This document shows, in pieces, positions 18,663 to 26,047 of a stretch of DNA of 64,000 nucleotides. The position numbers were made by a program, and so were the translations under genes. Below the pieces are notes generated by a model. The model made no database searches. It was not told where the DNA came from and was given only the letters and a program-made list of their open reading frames with translations. Each line of letters starts with the position of its first letter. Positions within the stretch are counted from its first letter, which is position 1. Source of the DNA: JACQFV01 sp964593585 (lineage in GTDB: Bacteria; Zixibacteria; MSB-5A5; WJJR01); assembly GCA_964593585.1 (NCBI GenBank), contig CAZQIZ010000012.1, positions 19,632-83,631 of the forward strand, in the 5' to 3' direction.

Positions 18663-20027
18663 ATGACGGAAACCACGATCATGTGGGCGGGAGTGCTGGC
18701 GCTGGGCGCGGGGATCATCGTGCCCTATGCGCTCCGTTTCCATCGCCGGCAACGGGCGGCCTGGCGGCGCAAGCATGAAGCGCTGCAGGCGGGCATCGAG
18801 AAGCCGCGCGGGCAGTATCCGTTCATCGATCCCGGATTGTGCATTGGCTGCGGCGGGTGTGTGGCCGCCTGTCCCGAGGGCGATGTGCTCGATGTTGTGT
18901 ATGGGACCGCGATGGTCATCAACGGCGTCCGCTGCGTGGGACACGGCAACTGCGAGCGCGCCTGTCCAGTCGGCGCGCTGGTGGTCGGGCTGGGCGACAC
19001 CCGTGAGCGCGAGGACATTCCGAACCTCTCCCGTGAGTATGAGACCACGGTGCCCGGGTTGTTCATCGTCGGGGAGCTCGGCGGGCTGTCGCTCATTCGC
19101 AACGCGATCCGTCAGGGGCACGCGGTGATCGAGACCATCGCGCAACGGCTGCCATCGCAGCCGCCGGCGGAGGCCTACGATGTAATCATCGTCGGGGCCG
19201 GCCCGGCCGGGCTGACCGCGGCGCTGTCGGCGATCGAACGCGGACTGAACTATCTGGTCATCGACCAGAACCAGATCGGCGGCACGATCCTGCATTATCC
19301 CCACCGGAAACTGGTGATGACCCAGCCGGTCGAGATCCCTCTCTACGGCTGTCTGCGCCGCGAGGAATATTCCAAGGAAGAACTGCTTGAGATCTGGACG
19401 GAGATTACAACCCGCTTTGATGTCCAAGTGCGCACCGGCGAGCGGGTCGACGATGTGTCGAGGGACGGCGGGACATTCCGGATCTTCACCAGCGCCGGGA
19501 TCTACCGGGCACGAAATGTGGTGCTGGCGCTGGGGCGTCGCGGCACACCGCGCAAACTGGGCGTGCCGGGCGAAGATCTCGCCAAGGTGATGTACCAACT
19601 GGTCGACGCGCGTTCATATGCCGGGCAAAACCTGCTGGTTGTCGGCGGCGGCGACAGCGCGGTCGAAGCGGCGGTCGGGTTGGCGCGCCAGCCGGGGAAC
19701 CGCGTCTGGATTTCCTACCGCAAGGCGTCGTTTGCGCGGGTGAAGAAGAAAAACGAGGACAAGATTCGCGAACTGGTCGATCGCGGCAAGGTGACCGCGT
19801 TGTTTGAATCCGAGGTGCATCTGATCGACCCGGCCGCGGTCACGCTGGCGACCCGCGAGGGGACGGTGGAAATCCCGAACGACTATGTCTTCGTGATGAT
19901 CGGCGGACTCCCGCCGTTTGAGATGCTGCGGGCGGCCGGGGTCCGTTTTGGCGGCAAGACCACCGACGCGCGCGCGGCCACGCTTTCGGGCGCTACCGTC
20001 GAAACGTCCGACACGCGCCGCCGATAG
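18663..20027 (+). CDS. membrane-anchored 4Fe-4S/FAD NAD(P)-dependent oxidoreductase
   Basis: 454 residues. One N-terminal helix (WAGVLALGAGIIVPYAL) followed by RFHRRQR, so the bulk should face the cytoplasm. Residues about 56-105 hold a ferredoxin domain: CIGCGGCVAACP, then CVGHGNCERACP, where the second Cys of the second motif is His. A pyridine-nucleotide-disulfide-type core follows: VIIVGAGPAGLTAA (FAD Rossmann), GTPRKLGVPGED, VVGGGDSAVEAA (NAD(P) Rossmann) and a late YVFVMIGGLPP. The arrangement resembles thioredoxin-reductase/YpdA-like enzymes fused to ferredoxin, but I see no redox CxxC in the FAD part. Last gene of the cytochrome operon. Inferred role: exchanging electrons between NAD(P)H or ferredoxin and the membrane cytochrome b. 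Confidence 0.85.
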   Translation: MTETTIMWAGVLALGAGIIVPYALRFHRRQRAAWRRKHEALQAGIEKPRGQYPFIDPGLCIGCGGCVAACPEGDVLDVVYGTAMVINGVRCVGHGNCERACPVGALVVGLGDTREREDIPNLSREYETTVPGLFIVGELGGLSLIRNAIRQGHAVIETIAQRLPSQPPAEAYDVIIVGAGPAGLTAALSAIERGLNYLVIDQNQIGGTILHYPHRKLVMTQPVEIPLYGCLRREEYSKEELLEIWTEITTRFDVQVRTGERVDDVSRDGGTFRIFTSAGIYRARNVVLALGRRGTPRKLGVPGEDLAKVMYQLVDARSYAGQNLLVVGGGDSAVEAAVGLARQPGNRVWISYRKASFARVKKKNEDKIRELVDRGKVTALFESEVHLIDPAAVTLATREGTVEIPNDYVFVMIGGLPPFEMLRAAGVRFGGKTTDARAATLSGATVETSDTRRR

Positions 20028-20047
20028 TTGAACTCCCAATTCATTCG

Positions 20048-21301
20048 TCAGTGCAGATTGAAACGGCCGCTAAACCCGCAGGAGCCGTCGGGCCCGCCGT
20101 GCACCTTGATCTGGAACCGCTCGCCATAGGGTGAATCGCAGCGGGTGACCGTCCAGAGGTAGGCGCCGGTGTTGGGGGCCGCGGGATCGAGCACGCAGAC
20201 GAAGTCGCCGTTGTGGTACAGCTCGAGGACCACCGCTTCGGGCAGGTGGGTCGGATCCCAGGTGATTGAATGCTGGGTCTGCAACGGCCAGATGTCGTTG
20301 GCGGTGGGGCTGGTCACACGCACGGTGCAGGCCTGAACGCTGAAGAAGTCGCTGAACTGCGAACAGTTGAATTCGTTGAGGTCGCTGATCCGTATGCGAT
20401 AGTCGGGCCCGCTGCCGCCCCCGTAGTCGTTGACCACCCAGTCGAAGTAGCCGTCGTCGGGGGTGTTGGCGGCGATGATGTACTGATAGTCCGAACCGCG
20501 ATAGAGATGCAGGCCGACTTTGATGTTCGTGCCCAGCCCCAGTGGCTGCCACTGGATTGTGCGCGCCTCGCCGGTGACCCATAACTCGCGCTCGCGGGGC
20601 ACGGTGACCTCAATCGGACAGGGGAGTTCCACGGTGAAAAAGTCGCTGAAGTCGTAGAGGTTCTCGTCCAACAGCGATGTGACTTTGATACGGTAGTCGG
20701 GGTCGCTCTTGTCCGCGCAACTGGTCAGCTCCCAGTCGTAGTACCCGTCATTGTGCGTCGCCTCGGTGATGTTGCAGAGGTTGAAACCCGCCTTGTACAG
20801 GTCAAGCCGCACCTGGCTGCCGGCGTAGCCGGAGCGCCACTGGATGGTGCGCGATTCGCCACGCGACCAGGAGGTGGCCCAGTTGGGATAAATGACCGCC
20901 ATGTAGGCCGGCGGGTAGACGGTGGTGAAACTCCAGATCGGGCCGATGACGTTGCGGCCGTCTTCATCGATCAGAATGACCCGCCAGTAGTAGGTCCGCG
21001 CCAGCGACAGGGAATCGATGGTCAACGAACGACCCGCGACGCTGGGTTTGTAGAGCAAGGGCGGATTGCTGGTGCCCAGGTAGACATCCTGGCGGATGGT
21101 GCGTCCTTCGGGCGAATTTCCCCCCTCCCAGGAGAGGGTGACCGAGGTGGGTTGATCGACGGCGCCGTTGGCGGGGGTCGGGTTGGACGGGGGTGTGAGC
21201 TTCTCGTCGCAATTGCCGGTCAACCAACACAGGCACCCCCCGCCCAGAAGGACGGCGAGGGCGGCGATTAGAAGAAGACGAATGGGACGGTGCGCGCGCA
21301 T
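20048..21301 (-). CDS. lipoprotein with fibronectin-III-like and Ser-Thr-rich (Kre9/Knh1-like) repeats
   Basis: 417 residues, type II signal with lipobox LGGGC (about 19-23). An Ig/Fn3-like module (about 40-130: PTPANGAVDQPTSVTLSWEG, TYYWRVILIDEDG) is followed by three related modules with the pattern V..P.......GE.RTIQW, V.L.LY, DDGYFDW and DYRIRI.S......SDFF. These match the Ser-Thr-rich GPI-anchored/Kre9 domain seen in many bacterial surface proteins. Probably exported and anchored in the outer membrane, function unknown. Convergent with the cytochrome operon (21 bases between stops). Confidence 0.75.
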   Translation of the reverse strand: MRAHRPIRLLLIAALAVLLGGGCLCWLTGNCDEKLTPPSNPTPANGAVDQPTSVTLSWEGGNSPEGRTIRQDVYLGTSNPPLLYKPSVAGRSLTIDSLSLARTYYWRVILIDEDGRNVIGPIWSFTTVYPPAYMAVIYPNWATSWSRGESRTIQWRSGYAGSQVRLDLYKAGFNLCNITEATHNDGYYDWELTSCADKSDPDYRIKVTSLLDENLYDFSDFFTVELPCPIEVTVPRERELWVTGEARTIQWQPLGLGTNIKVGLHLYRGSDYQYIIAANTPDDGYFDWVVNDYGGGSGPDYRIRISDLNEFNCSQFSDFFSVQACTVRVTSPTANDIWPLQTQHSITWDPTHLPEAVVLELYHNGDFVCVLDPAAPNTGAYLWTVTRCDSPYGERFQIKVHGGPDGSCGFSGRFNLH

Positions 21302-21371
21302 GCGAGGTCGCCGGATTTTCTACCGATGTGCGGGGCGATTATTCCCGAACCTGATACGAATCCGGAGGGGG

Positions 21372-22355
21372 TTATTGTTCCCGGAGAGTGGCCTCGCCGG
21401 CCACCACCGTGATATCGCCGGTCGTGGTGCGCAGGATCAGGGCGCCATGGTCGTCGATGGCCACCGCCTGGCCTTGGATCACCTTTTGTCCATAATGGAT
21501 GGTGACGTCGCGTCCCAGAAGCAGCGAGCGGTCGCGGTAGTCGGCCAGGAATGGAGTGAGGCCATCGCGACGGAACCGTCGGTAAACCGCCTCGAAATGG
21601 GTCAGGAATGAGCGGAAGAAAGCCAGACGGTCCAGCGGACGGCCGCAGGCGTGTGCCAGCGAGCCAGCGGTCTGACGAAGGGCGGGGGGGAAATCCTCCA
21701 GCCGGTGGGCGACATTGATCCCGGTGCCGCAGACGACAAAGTAAACACGGTCGACCTCGGCGGAGACTTCGGTGAGGACGCCGAACACCTTGCGTCCGGC
21801 AATCAGGCCATCGTTGGGCCATTTGAGATCGACTTTCAGACCGAGATCATCCTCCACGGTTTGCGCGAAGGCCAGCGCGGCCAGAAGCGAGACGCCGGCG
21901 GCTTTCTGCAGCGGCAACTGCGGGCGCAGGATGAAGGATGCCCAAATGCCCAATCCCGGCGGCGAATGCCAGACCCGTCCCAGGCGTCCACGGCCGCTGG
22001 TCTGCTCTTCGGCGACCACGATCGTCCCTTCCGGGGCCTTGGCCTCGGCCAATTCGAGTGCGCGGGCATTGGTCGAACCGATGCGGTTGTAGCAGTGCAA
22101 CTGGCGCGCCAGGATGCGTGTCTTCAGTCCGGCGAGGATTTCGGTGTCGATCATCCGGTCGGGAGAACGCGTGATACGGAGGGACTCGTTGCGTCCCGCG
22201 GTCAGTTCATATCCCAGCGCGCGCAGTTCATCGAGTCCGCGGTGGACACGCGCGCGCGAGATCCCGAGCGCCGCGGCCAATTCGGTCGGTGTCCAGCCGC
22301 TTGCGGTCTTCCGCGTGCGCAGAAGCAGAACGATCTCGTTGACGAGGGGATCCAT
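21372..22355 (-). CDS. birA: biotin--[acetyl-CoA-carboxylase] ligase / biotin repressor
   Basis: 327 residues from ATG 22355; 12 bases separate it from the nadC stop, and the longer frame would run into nadC. Residues 1-60 form a winged helix-turn-helix (LAAALGISRARVHRGLDELRALGY). The catalytic domain shows SGRGRLGRVWHSPPG (biotinyl-AMP loop), SLLAALAF, KWPNDGLIAGRKVFGVL and GTGINV, followed by a C-terminal SH3-like domain (VAIDDHGALILRTTTGDITVVAGE). The enzyme attaches biotin to carboxyl carrier proteins. The intact N-terminal DNA-binding domain suggests that it also regulates biotin genes. Downstream gene of a nadC-birA pair. Confidence 0.95.
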   Translation of the reverse strand: MDPLVNEIVLLLRTRKTASGWTPTELAAALGISRARVHRGLDELRALGYELTAGRNESLRITRSPDRMIDTEILAGLKTRILARQLHCYNRIGSTNARALELAEAKAPEGTIVVAEEQTSGRGRLGRVWHSPPGLGIWASFILRPQLPLQKAAGVSLLAALAFAQTVEDDLGLKVDLKWPNDGLIAGRKVFGVLTEVSAEVDRVYFVVCGTGINVAHRLEDFPPALRQTAGSLAHACGRPLDRLAFFRSFLTHFEAVYRRFRRDGLTPFLADYRDRSLLLGRDVTIHYGQKVIQGQAVAIDDHGALILRTTTGDITVVAGEATLREQ

Positions 22356-22366
22356 GAATTGGCCGT

Positions 22367-23290
22367 TCAGCGCGCGGCGTGTCGGATGCTGCGCTCCGGC
22401 GCGCCGTCCCACTCCAGCGAGAAGTTGATCGAGCGCGCCGAATGCGTGATGTGGCCGGATGAGACAAAATCGACGCCGGTGCGGGCGATGGCGGCGATAT
22501 TGCGCGGGGTGACTCCGCCGGAGGCCTCGATCGTGATGACCTTGTCATGCCGGCGTTGCCATTGCCGGATGGCGCGTGTCGCCTGCCTCAGTTGCGCGAC
22601 AGTGAAGTTGTCCAAAAGCAGCCAATCGACGCCCAAGCGCAGAGCGAGTTCGATTTGCGCCGGGGACTGGATCTCGCAGATCAGGCGTCGCTTGCCCTGA
22701 CGGCGATGCGCGGCGGTGATGGCGGCGGCGAGTCCGCCGGCGGCGAGAATGTGATTGTCCTTCAACATCAACGCATCATGAAGTCCGAGGCGGTGATTGA
22801 CCGCGCCGCCCAGGAGCGTGGCGCGTTTCTCAAGCAGCCGCAGCCCGGGAGTGGTCTTGCGCGTGTCGAGCAGGCGCGCCCCTCGTTTCGGCAGCCGCGC
22901 GGCCATCGCCGCGCTCTCGGTGGCGATGCCGGAGAGGTGCGCGACGAAATTGAGGGCGCAGCGTTCGGCGGAAAGCAGCGCGGCGGCATCGCCGCGCACA
23001 ATCGCGACGGCAGTCTGCGAATGGAAGCGATGCCCCTCACGTATCATCCAGGTGATCCGGCAGCGCCGATCCAATCGGCGAAAGCAGGCGGCGAAGGCAT
23101 CGGCGCCGGCCAGGACGCCATCGTCCTTGGCCAAGAGAATGGCGCGCCCCGGTTTCCCTTTCAAGCCGAGCGCCTGCGTGGTATGGTCGCCGGTTCCCAG
23201 ATCTTCACCGAGAGCGATGTCGACCGCCTGCCGCAGCGCGCGACGGTAGGCGGCCGTCGGGATGAGAAATGGGGCATCTTCCACTCTCAT
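22367..23290 (-). CDS. nadC: nicotinate-nucleotide pyrophosphorylase (carboxylating), quinolinate phosphoribosyltransferase
   Basis: 307 residues. Converts quinolinate and PRPP to nicotinate mononucleotide, CO2 and pyrophosphate in NAD synthesis. Recognisable elements: EDLGTGDHTT, the RCALNFVAHLSGIAT helix, LDTRKTTPGLR (substrate-binding Arg/Lys), NHRLGLHDALMLKDNH, VDWLLLDN and IEASGGVTPRNI. Start ATG 23290 lies two bases after the tsaD stop, so the two are probably translated from one message. The open frame upstream of it overlaps tsaD and is not expected to be translated. Confidence 0.95.
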   Translation of the reverse strand: MRVEDAPFLIPTAAYRRALRQAVDIALGEDLGTGDHTTQALGLKGKPGRAILLAKDDGVLAGADAFAACFRRLDRRCRITWMIREGHRFHSQTAVAIVRGDAAALLSAERCALNFVAHLSGIATESAAMAARLPKRGARLLDTRKTTPGLRLLEKRATLLGGAVNHRLGLHDALMLKDNHILAAGGLAAAITAAHRRQGKRRLICEIQSPAQIELALRLGVDWLLLDNFTVAQLRQATRAIRQWQRRHDKVITIEASGGVTPRNIAAIARTGVDFVSSGHITHSARSINFSLEWDGAPERSIRHAAR

Positions 23291-23292
23291 GG

Positions 23293-24324
23293 CTATACTC
23301 CCAGCGGCAGGGGGTGTCCCAGTCCCCAGTTCGGGTAGGCGTCGAGCGCGAGTGGGTCGTCGCAGGGTTTCTGATAGAGTCCGACGGCGGCGATCATGGC
23401 TGCGTTGTCGGCGCACCATTCGGGGGGCGGGGTCACCGCCTGGCGTCCGGTGCGTTCGGCCCAGCCGCTGACCTTGGCGCGCAGGCGGCGGTTGCGTGCC
23501 ACACCGCCGGCGACGCTGATGGCTTTGATATGCAATTCCTCGGCGGCGCGGAAGAGATTGTCACAGAGGGCATCGACCACCGCGCTCTCGAAGGAGGCGA
23601 CCCAGTCAGAGAGATTGACTTCGGGTTTGCGCCCGGCGCGGCGGTCGTTCCAGTCCTGCGCCGCGGCGGTCTTCACGCCGGAAAAGGAGAAGTCATACCC
23701 CTGGCCATCGAAGCGGGCGCGCGGGAAGGGGATGGTGTCGGGGTTGCCATGCGCGCCGATGCGATCCAGATGCGGGCCGGCCGGATAGTCGAGGCCGATC
23801 AGTTTGCCGACTTTGTCGAGCGCCTCGCCGGCGGCGTCATCGCGCGTACGGCCGATCTCGCGGAAGTGTCCCGGCTCATCGACGACCACCAGCGACGAGT
23901 GTCCGCCGGAAGCGATCAGGACGAGATACGGATACTCCATCTCCGGGGCGGTCATCGCCGGCGTGTGGGCGTGACCTTCCAGATGATTGATGGCATAAAG
24001 CGGGAGGTTGCGCGCGCGCGCCGCCGCGCGGGCATAGGCGACACCCACCAGCAAACATCCGACCAGGCCCGGTCCGGCGGTCACCGCGATACCAGCCAGA
24101 TCATCCCAGGCCAGATTCGCCTTGGCCAGCGCCTGCTCGACCACGGAGGGCAGACGTCCGGCATGCTCGCGCGAGGCCAGTTCCGGCACGACGCCGCCAT
24201 AGGCGGTGTGCACCGTTTGTGAGAAGATGATGTTGGCGAGGATCTGTCCGTCGGGGGCGGCGACCGCCGCGGCGGTCTCGTCGCAGGAGGTTTCAATCCC
24301 CAGAATCGGCCCGTTGGTTCCCAC
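23293..24324 (-). CDS. tsaD: tRNA N6-adenosine threonylcarbamoyltransferase
   Basis: 343 residues, normal for the family. Transfers the threonylcarbamoyl group to A37 of ANN-decoding tRNAs together with TsaB/TsaE. Seen: GIETSCDETAAAV at the N-terminus, ELASREHAGRLP, TAGPGLVGCLLVG, the metal-binding HLEGHAHT, SGGHSSLVVV, DYPAGPHLDRIG, FSFSGVKTA and VAGGVARNRRLR. Overlaps the 3' end of the upstream ybbR-like gene by 32 bases, indicating tight coupling. Confidence 0.96.
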   Translation of the reverse strand: MGTNGPILGIETSCDETAAAVAAPDGQILANIIFSQTVHTAYGGVVPELASREHAGRLPSVVEQALAKANLAWDDLAGIAVTAGPGLVGCLLVGVAYARAAARARNLPLYAINHLEGHAHTPAMTAPEMEYPYLVLIASGGHSSLVVVDEPGHFREIGRTRDDAAGEALDKVGKLIGLDYPAGPHLDRIGAHGNPDTIPFPRARFDGQGYDFSFSGVKTAAAQDWNDRRAGRKPEVNLSDWVASFESAVVDALCDNLFRAAEELHIKAISVAGGVARNRRLRAKVSGWAERTGRQAVTPPPEWCADNAAMIAAVGLYQKPCDDPLALDAYPNWGLGHPLPLGV

Positions 24325-25234
24325 GGCGGTCCACGGTAACAGAATCGGGGCTCACCTTCAAGACCCTCAGGGGGTCGGGCACGGAGGCCACAGCGCGCAG
24401 GATCAGACGGTCCTCCTCCTCGCGCAGGGGATCGCAGACTACGTCGATGGCGTTGGCGGCCAGTTGCACCACGGCCGACTGCGGTCCGGCCACCTCGACC
24501 CGCACAAGCGCGGGTTCGGGGACGGCCGACTCCGGTTGTCCGAGTCCATCCAGACGCACCGGCACGGCCTCGAAGGCGCGGGTCAGGTAGGGCTCGATCT
24601 TCTGGTAGTAGCGAACCTCGCTGACGGCGCTGGTGATGCCATGACCCGAGGGCGGCAGGACGGCCAGGAGACGTTCGATCGGATCGCGGGCATCGTTGAT
24701 CACCTGCGGCTGGGTCCACACTTCGGCGATCCCGGCCAGCGCGCTCCGCGGTCCGGTCAGCGCTGTCGAGTCGGGCGTCAATTGCGGCGGACGGGCGCAG
24801 ACAAAGCCATCGTCGGTTTTGACCTCGACGGCGTTGCGGATGGGAACCGTCTTGGTCGCGAGACTGTCGAGCGTCACCGTGACGGTGTCGTAGTCGAGCA
24901 GTTCCAACACCTCGAGGTCCTTGATGCCATAGAGCGGGACATTCTCGCGCTGCAGCGGGACCGGCTGTGTGCCGACGTGGCCGCGGCTGAGGTCCAGCGG
25001 CCAGCGGCACTCGCCCCACTTGAGGCGCAGCAGCGCCTTGCCGGTGCCGCGCAGCAGAACCGATACGCTGCCGACCGGGGCCTCGGACATGGTCAGGTGC
25101 GCGGGAATGTTGACGTAGGAGAGGTTATACCGGATCGCCAAATCGTAGCGCTGATTGGTCGCCACATGGAACCAAAGGACCATCGCGAAGGCGATGGCCA
25201 GGATCTTCAGCGGGATGTTGCGAAGCAGGCGCAT
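24293..25234 (-). CDS. YbbR-like domain protein (CdaR family)
   Basis: About 313 residues from ATG 25234. A TTG at 25255 overlaps the lptB stop as TTGA and is an alternative start. A single N-terminal membrane helix (IPLKILAIAFAMVLWFHVATN) is followed by about three extracytoplasmic YbbR repeats, seen in phrases such as VTLDSLATKTVPIRNAV and VPVRLDGLGQP. In Gram-positives the family (CdaR) regulates diadenylate cyclase. No cyclase gene is beside it here, so the function is open. It sits between lptB and tsaD in a minus-strand cluster. Confidence 0.8.
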   Translation of the reverse strand: MRLLRNIPLKILAIAFAMVLWFHVATNQRYDLAIRYNLSYVNIPAHLTMSEAPVGSVSVLLRGTGKALLRLKWGECRWPLDLSRGHVGTQPVPLQRENVPLYGIKDLEVLELLDYDTVTVTLDSLATKTVPIRNAVEVKTDDGFVCARPPQLTPDSTALTGPRSALAGIAEVWTQPQVINDARDPIERLLAVLPPSGHGITSAVSEVRYYQKIEPYLTRAFEAVPVRLDGLGQPESAVPEPALVRVEVAGPQSAVVQLAANAIDVVCDPLREEEDRLILRAVASVPDPLRVLKVSPDSVTVDRRGNQRADSGD

Positions 25235-25251
25235 CGGCACGGGCCCATCGA

Positions 25252-25998
25252 TCAATTCAGTCGGAACTTCTCCCCCAAATATATCTTACGCGCCTCGGGG
25301 TCATTTGCGAGATACTCCGAGGTGCCCTCTTTCAAAATTTCGCCGTCGCACATGATGTAGGCCCGGTCGGTGATCGCCAGCGTCTCGCGGACGTTGTGGT
25401 CGGTGATCAGCACCCCCAGCCCCTTGGCCTTGAGGCCGGCGACAATCCCCTGGATGTCCTCGACGGCGATCGGGTCGATGCCGGCGAAGGGCTCATCGAG
25501 GAGCATGAATTTGGGACGGGTCGCCAGGGCGCGGGCGATCTCGACCCGGCGACGCTCGCCGCCGGAGAGTTGGTACCCCTTGGACTTGGCCACGTGGGCA
25601 ATGCTCAGTTCGGCGAGCAGTTCCTCCAGACGGGCGCGACGCTCGGGGCGGGAGAGTTTCTGGGTCTCGAGGATGGCGAGGATGTTGCCCTCGACGGTCA
25701 TCTTGCGGAAAACCGAGGGCTCCTGCGAGAGGTAGCCGATGCCGAGACGGGCGCGACGATACATCGGCAGCCGGGTGATCTTGCGCTCGCCGAGGAAGAC
25801 GTCCCCCGCATCGGGTTTGATGAAACCGATGGTGAGGTAAAAAGTGGTGGTCTTACCGGCGCCGTTGGGCCCCAGCAGCCCGACGATTTCCCCCGGGCTG
25901 ATGGCCACCGAGACACCATCAACCACCCGCCGCCGGCGATAAGTCTTCACCAACCCGACCGTATGCAGGCGCTCCCCATTGGCCGCAGGCGCAATCAC
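25252..25998 (-). CDS. lptB: LPS export ABC transporter ATP-binding protein
   Basis: 248 residues from GTG 25998. Very well conserved: Walker A GPNGAGKTTTF, Q-loop YLSQEPSVFRKM, signature LSGGERRRVEIARAL, Walker B FMLLDEPFAGIDP, switch His ITDHNVRETL, and the LptB C-terminal GTSEYLANDPEARKIYLGE. Powers lipopolysaccharide extraction from the inner membrane with LptF/G/C. This is strong evidence for an LPS-bearing outer membrane. lptA/C and rpoN-type neighbours common elsewhere are absent from this side. Confidence 0.97.
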   Translation of the reverse strand: MIAPAANGERLHTVGLVKTYRRRRVVDGVSVAISPGEIVGLLGPNGAGKTTTFYLTIGFIKPDAGDVFLGERKITRLPMYRRARLGIGYLSQEPSVFRKMTVEGNILAILETQKLSRPERRARLEELLAELSIAHVAKSKGYQLSGGERRRVEIARALATRPKFMLLDEPFAGIDPIAVEDIQGIVAGLKAKGLGVLITDHNVRETLAITDRAYIMCDGEILKEGTSEYLANDPEARKIYLGEKFRLN

Positions 25999-26047
25999 CC
26001 CGGCAAGATGGTCAGGAATCTGTTTAAGGGCAAGAGGTTAGGGGGGG

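Noticed and set aside
20048..21301. Lipoprotein as sixth member of the electron-transfer operon
   Set aside because: It is on the opposite strand, convergent, and has no heme motif.
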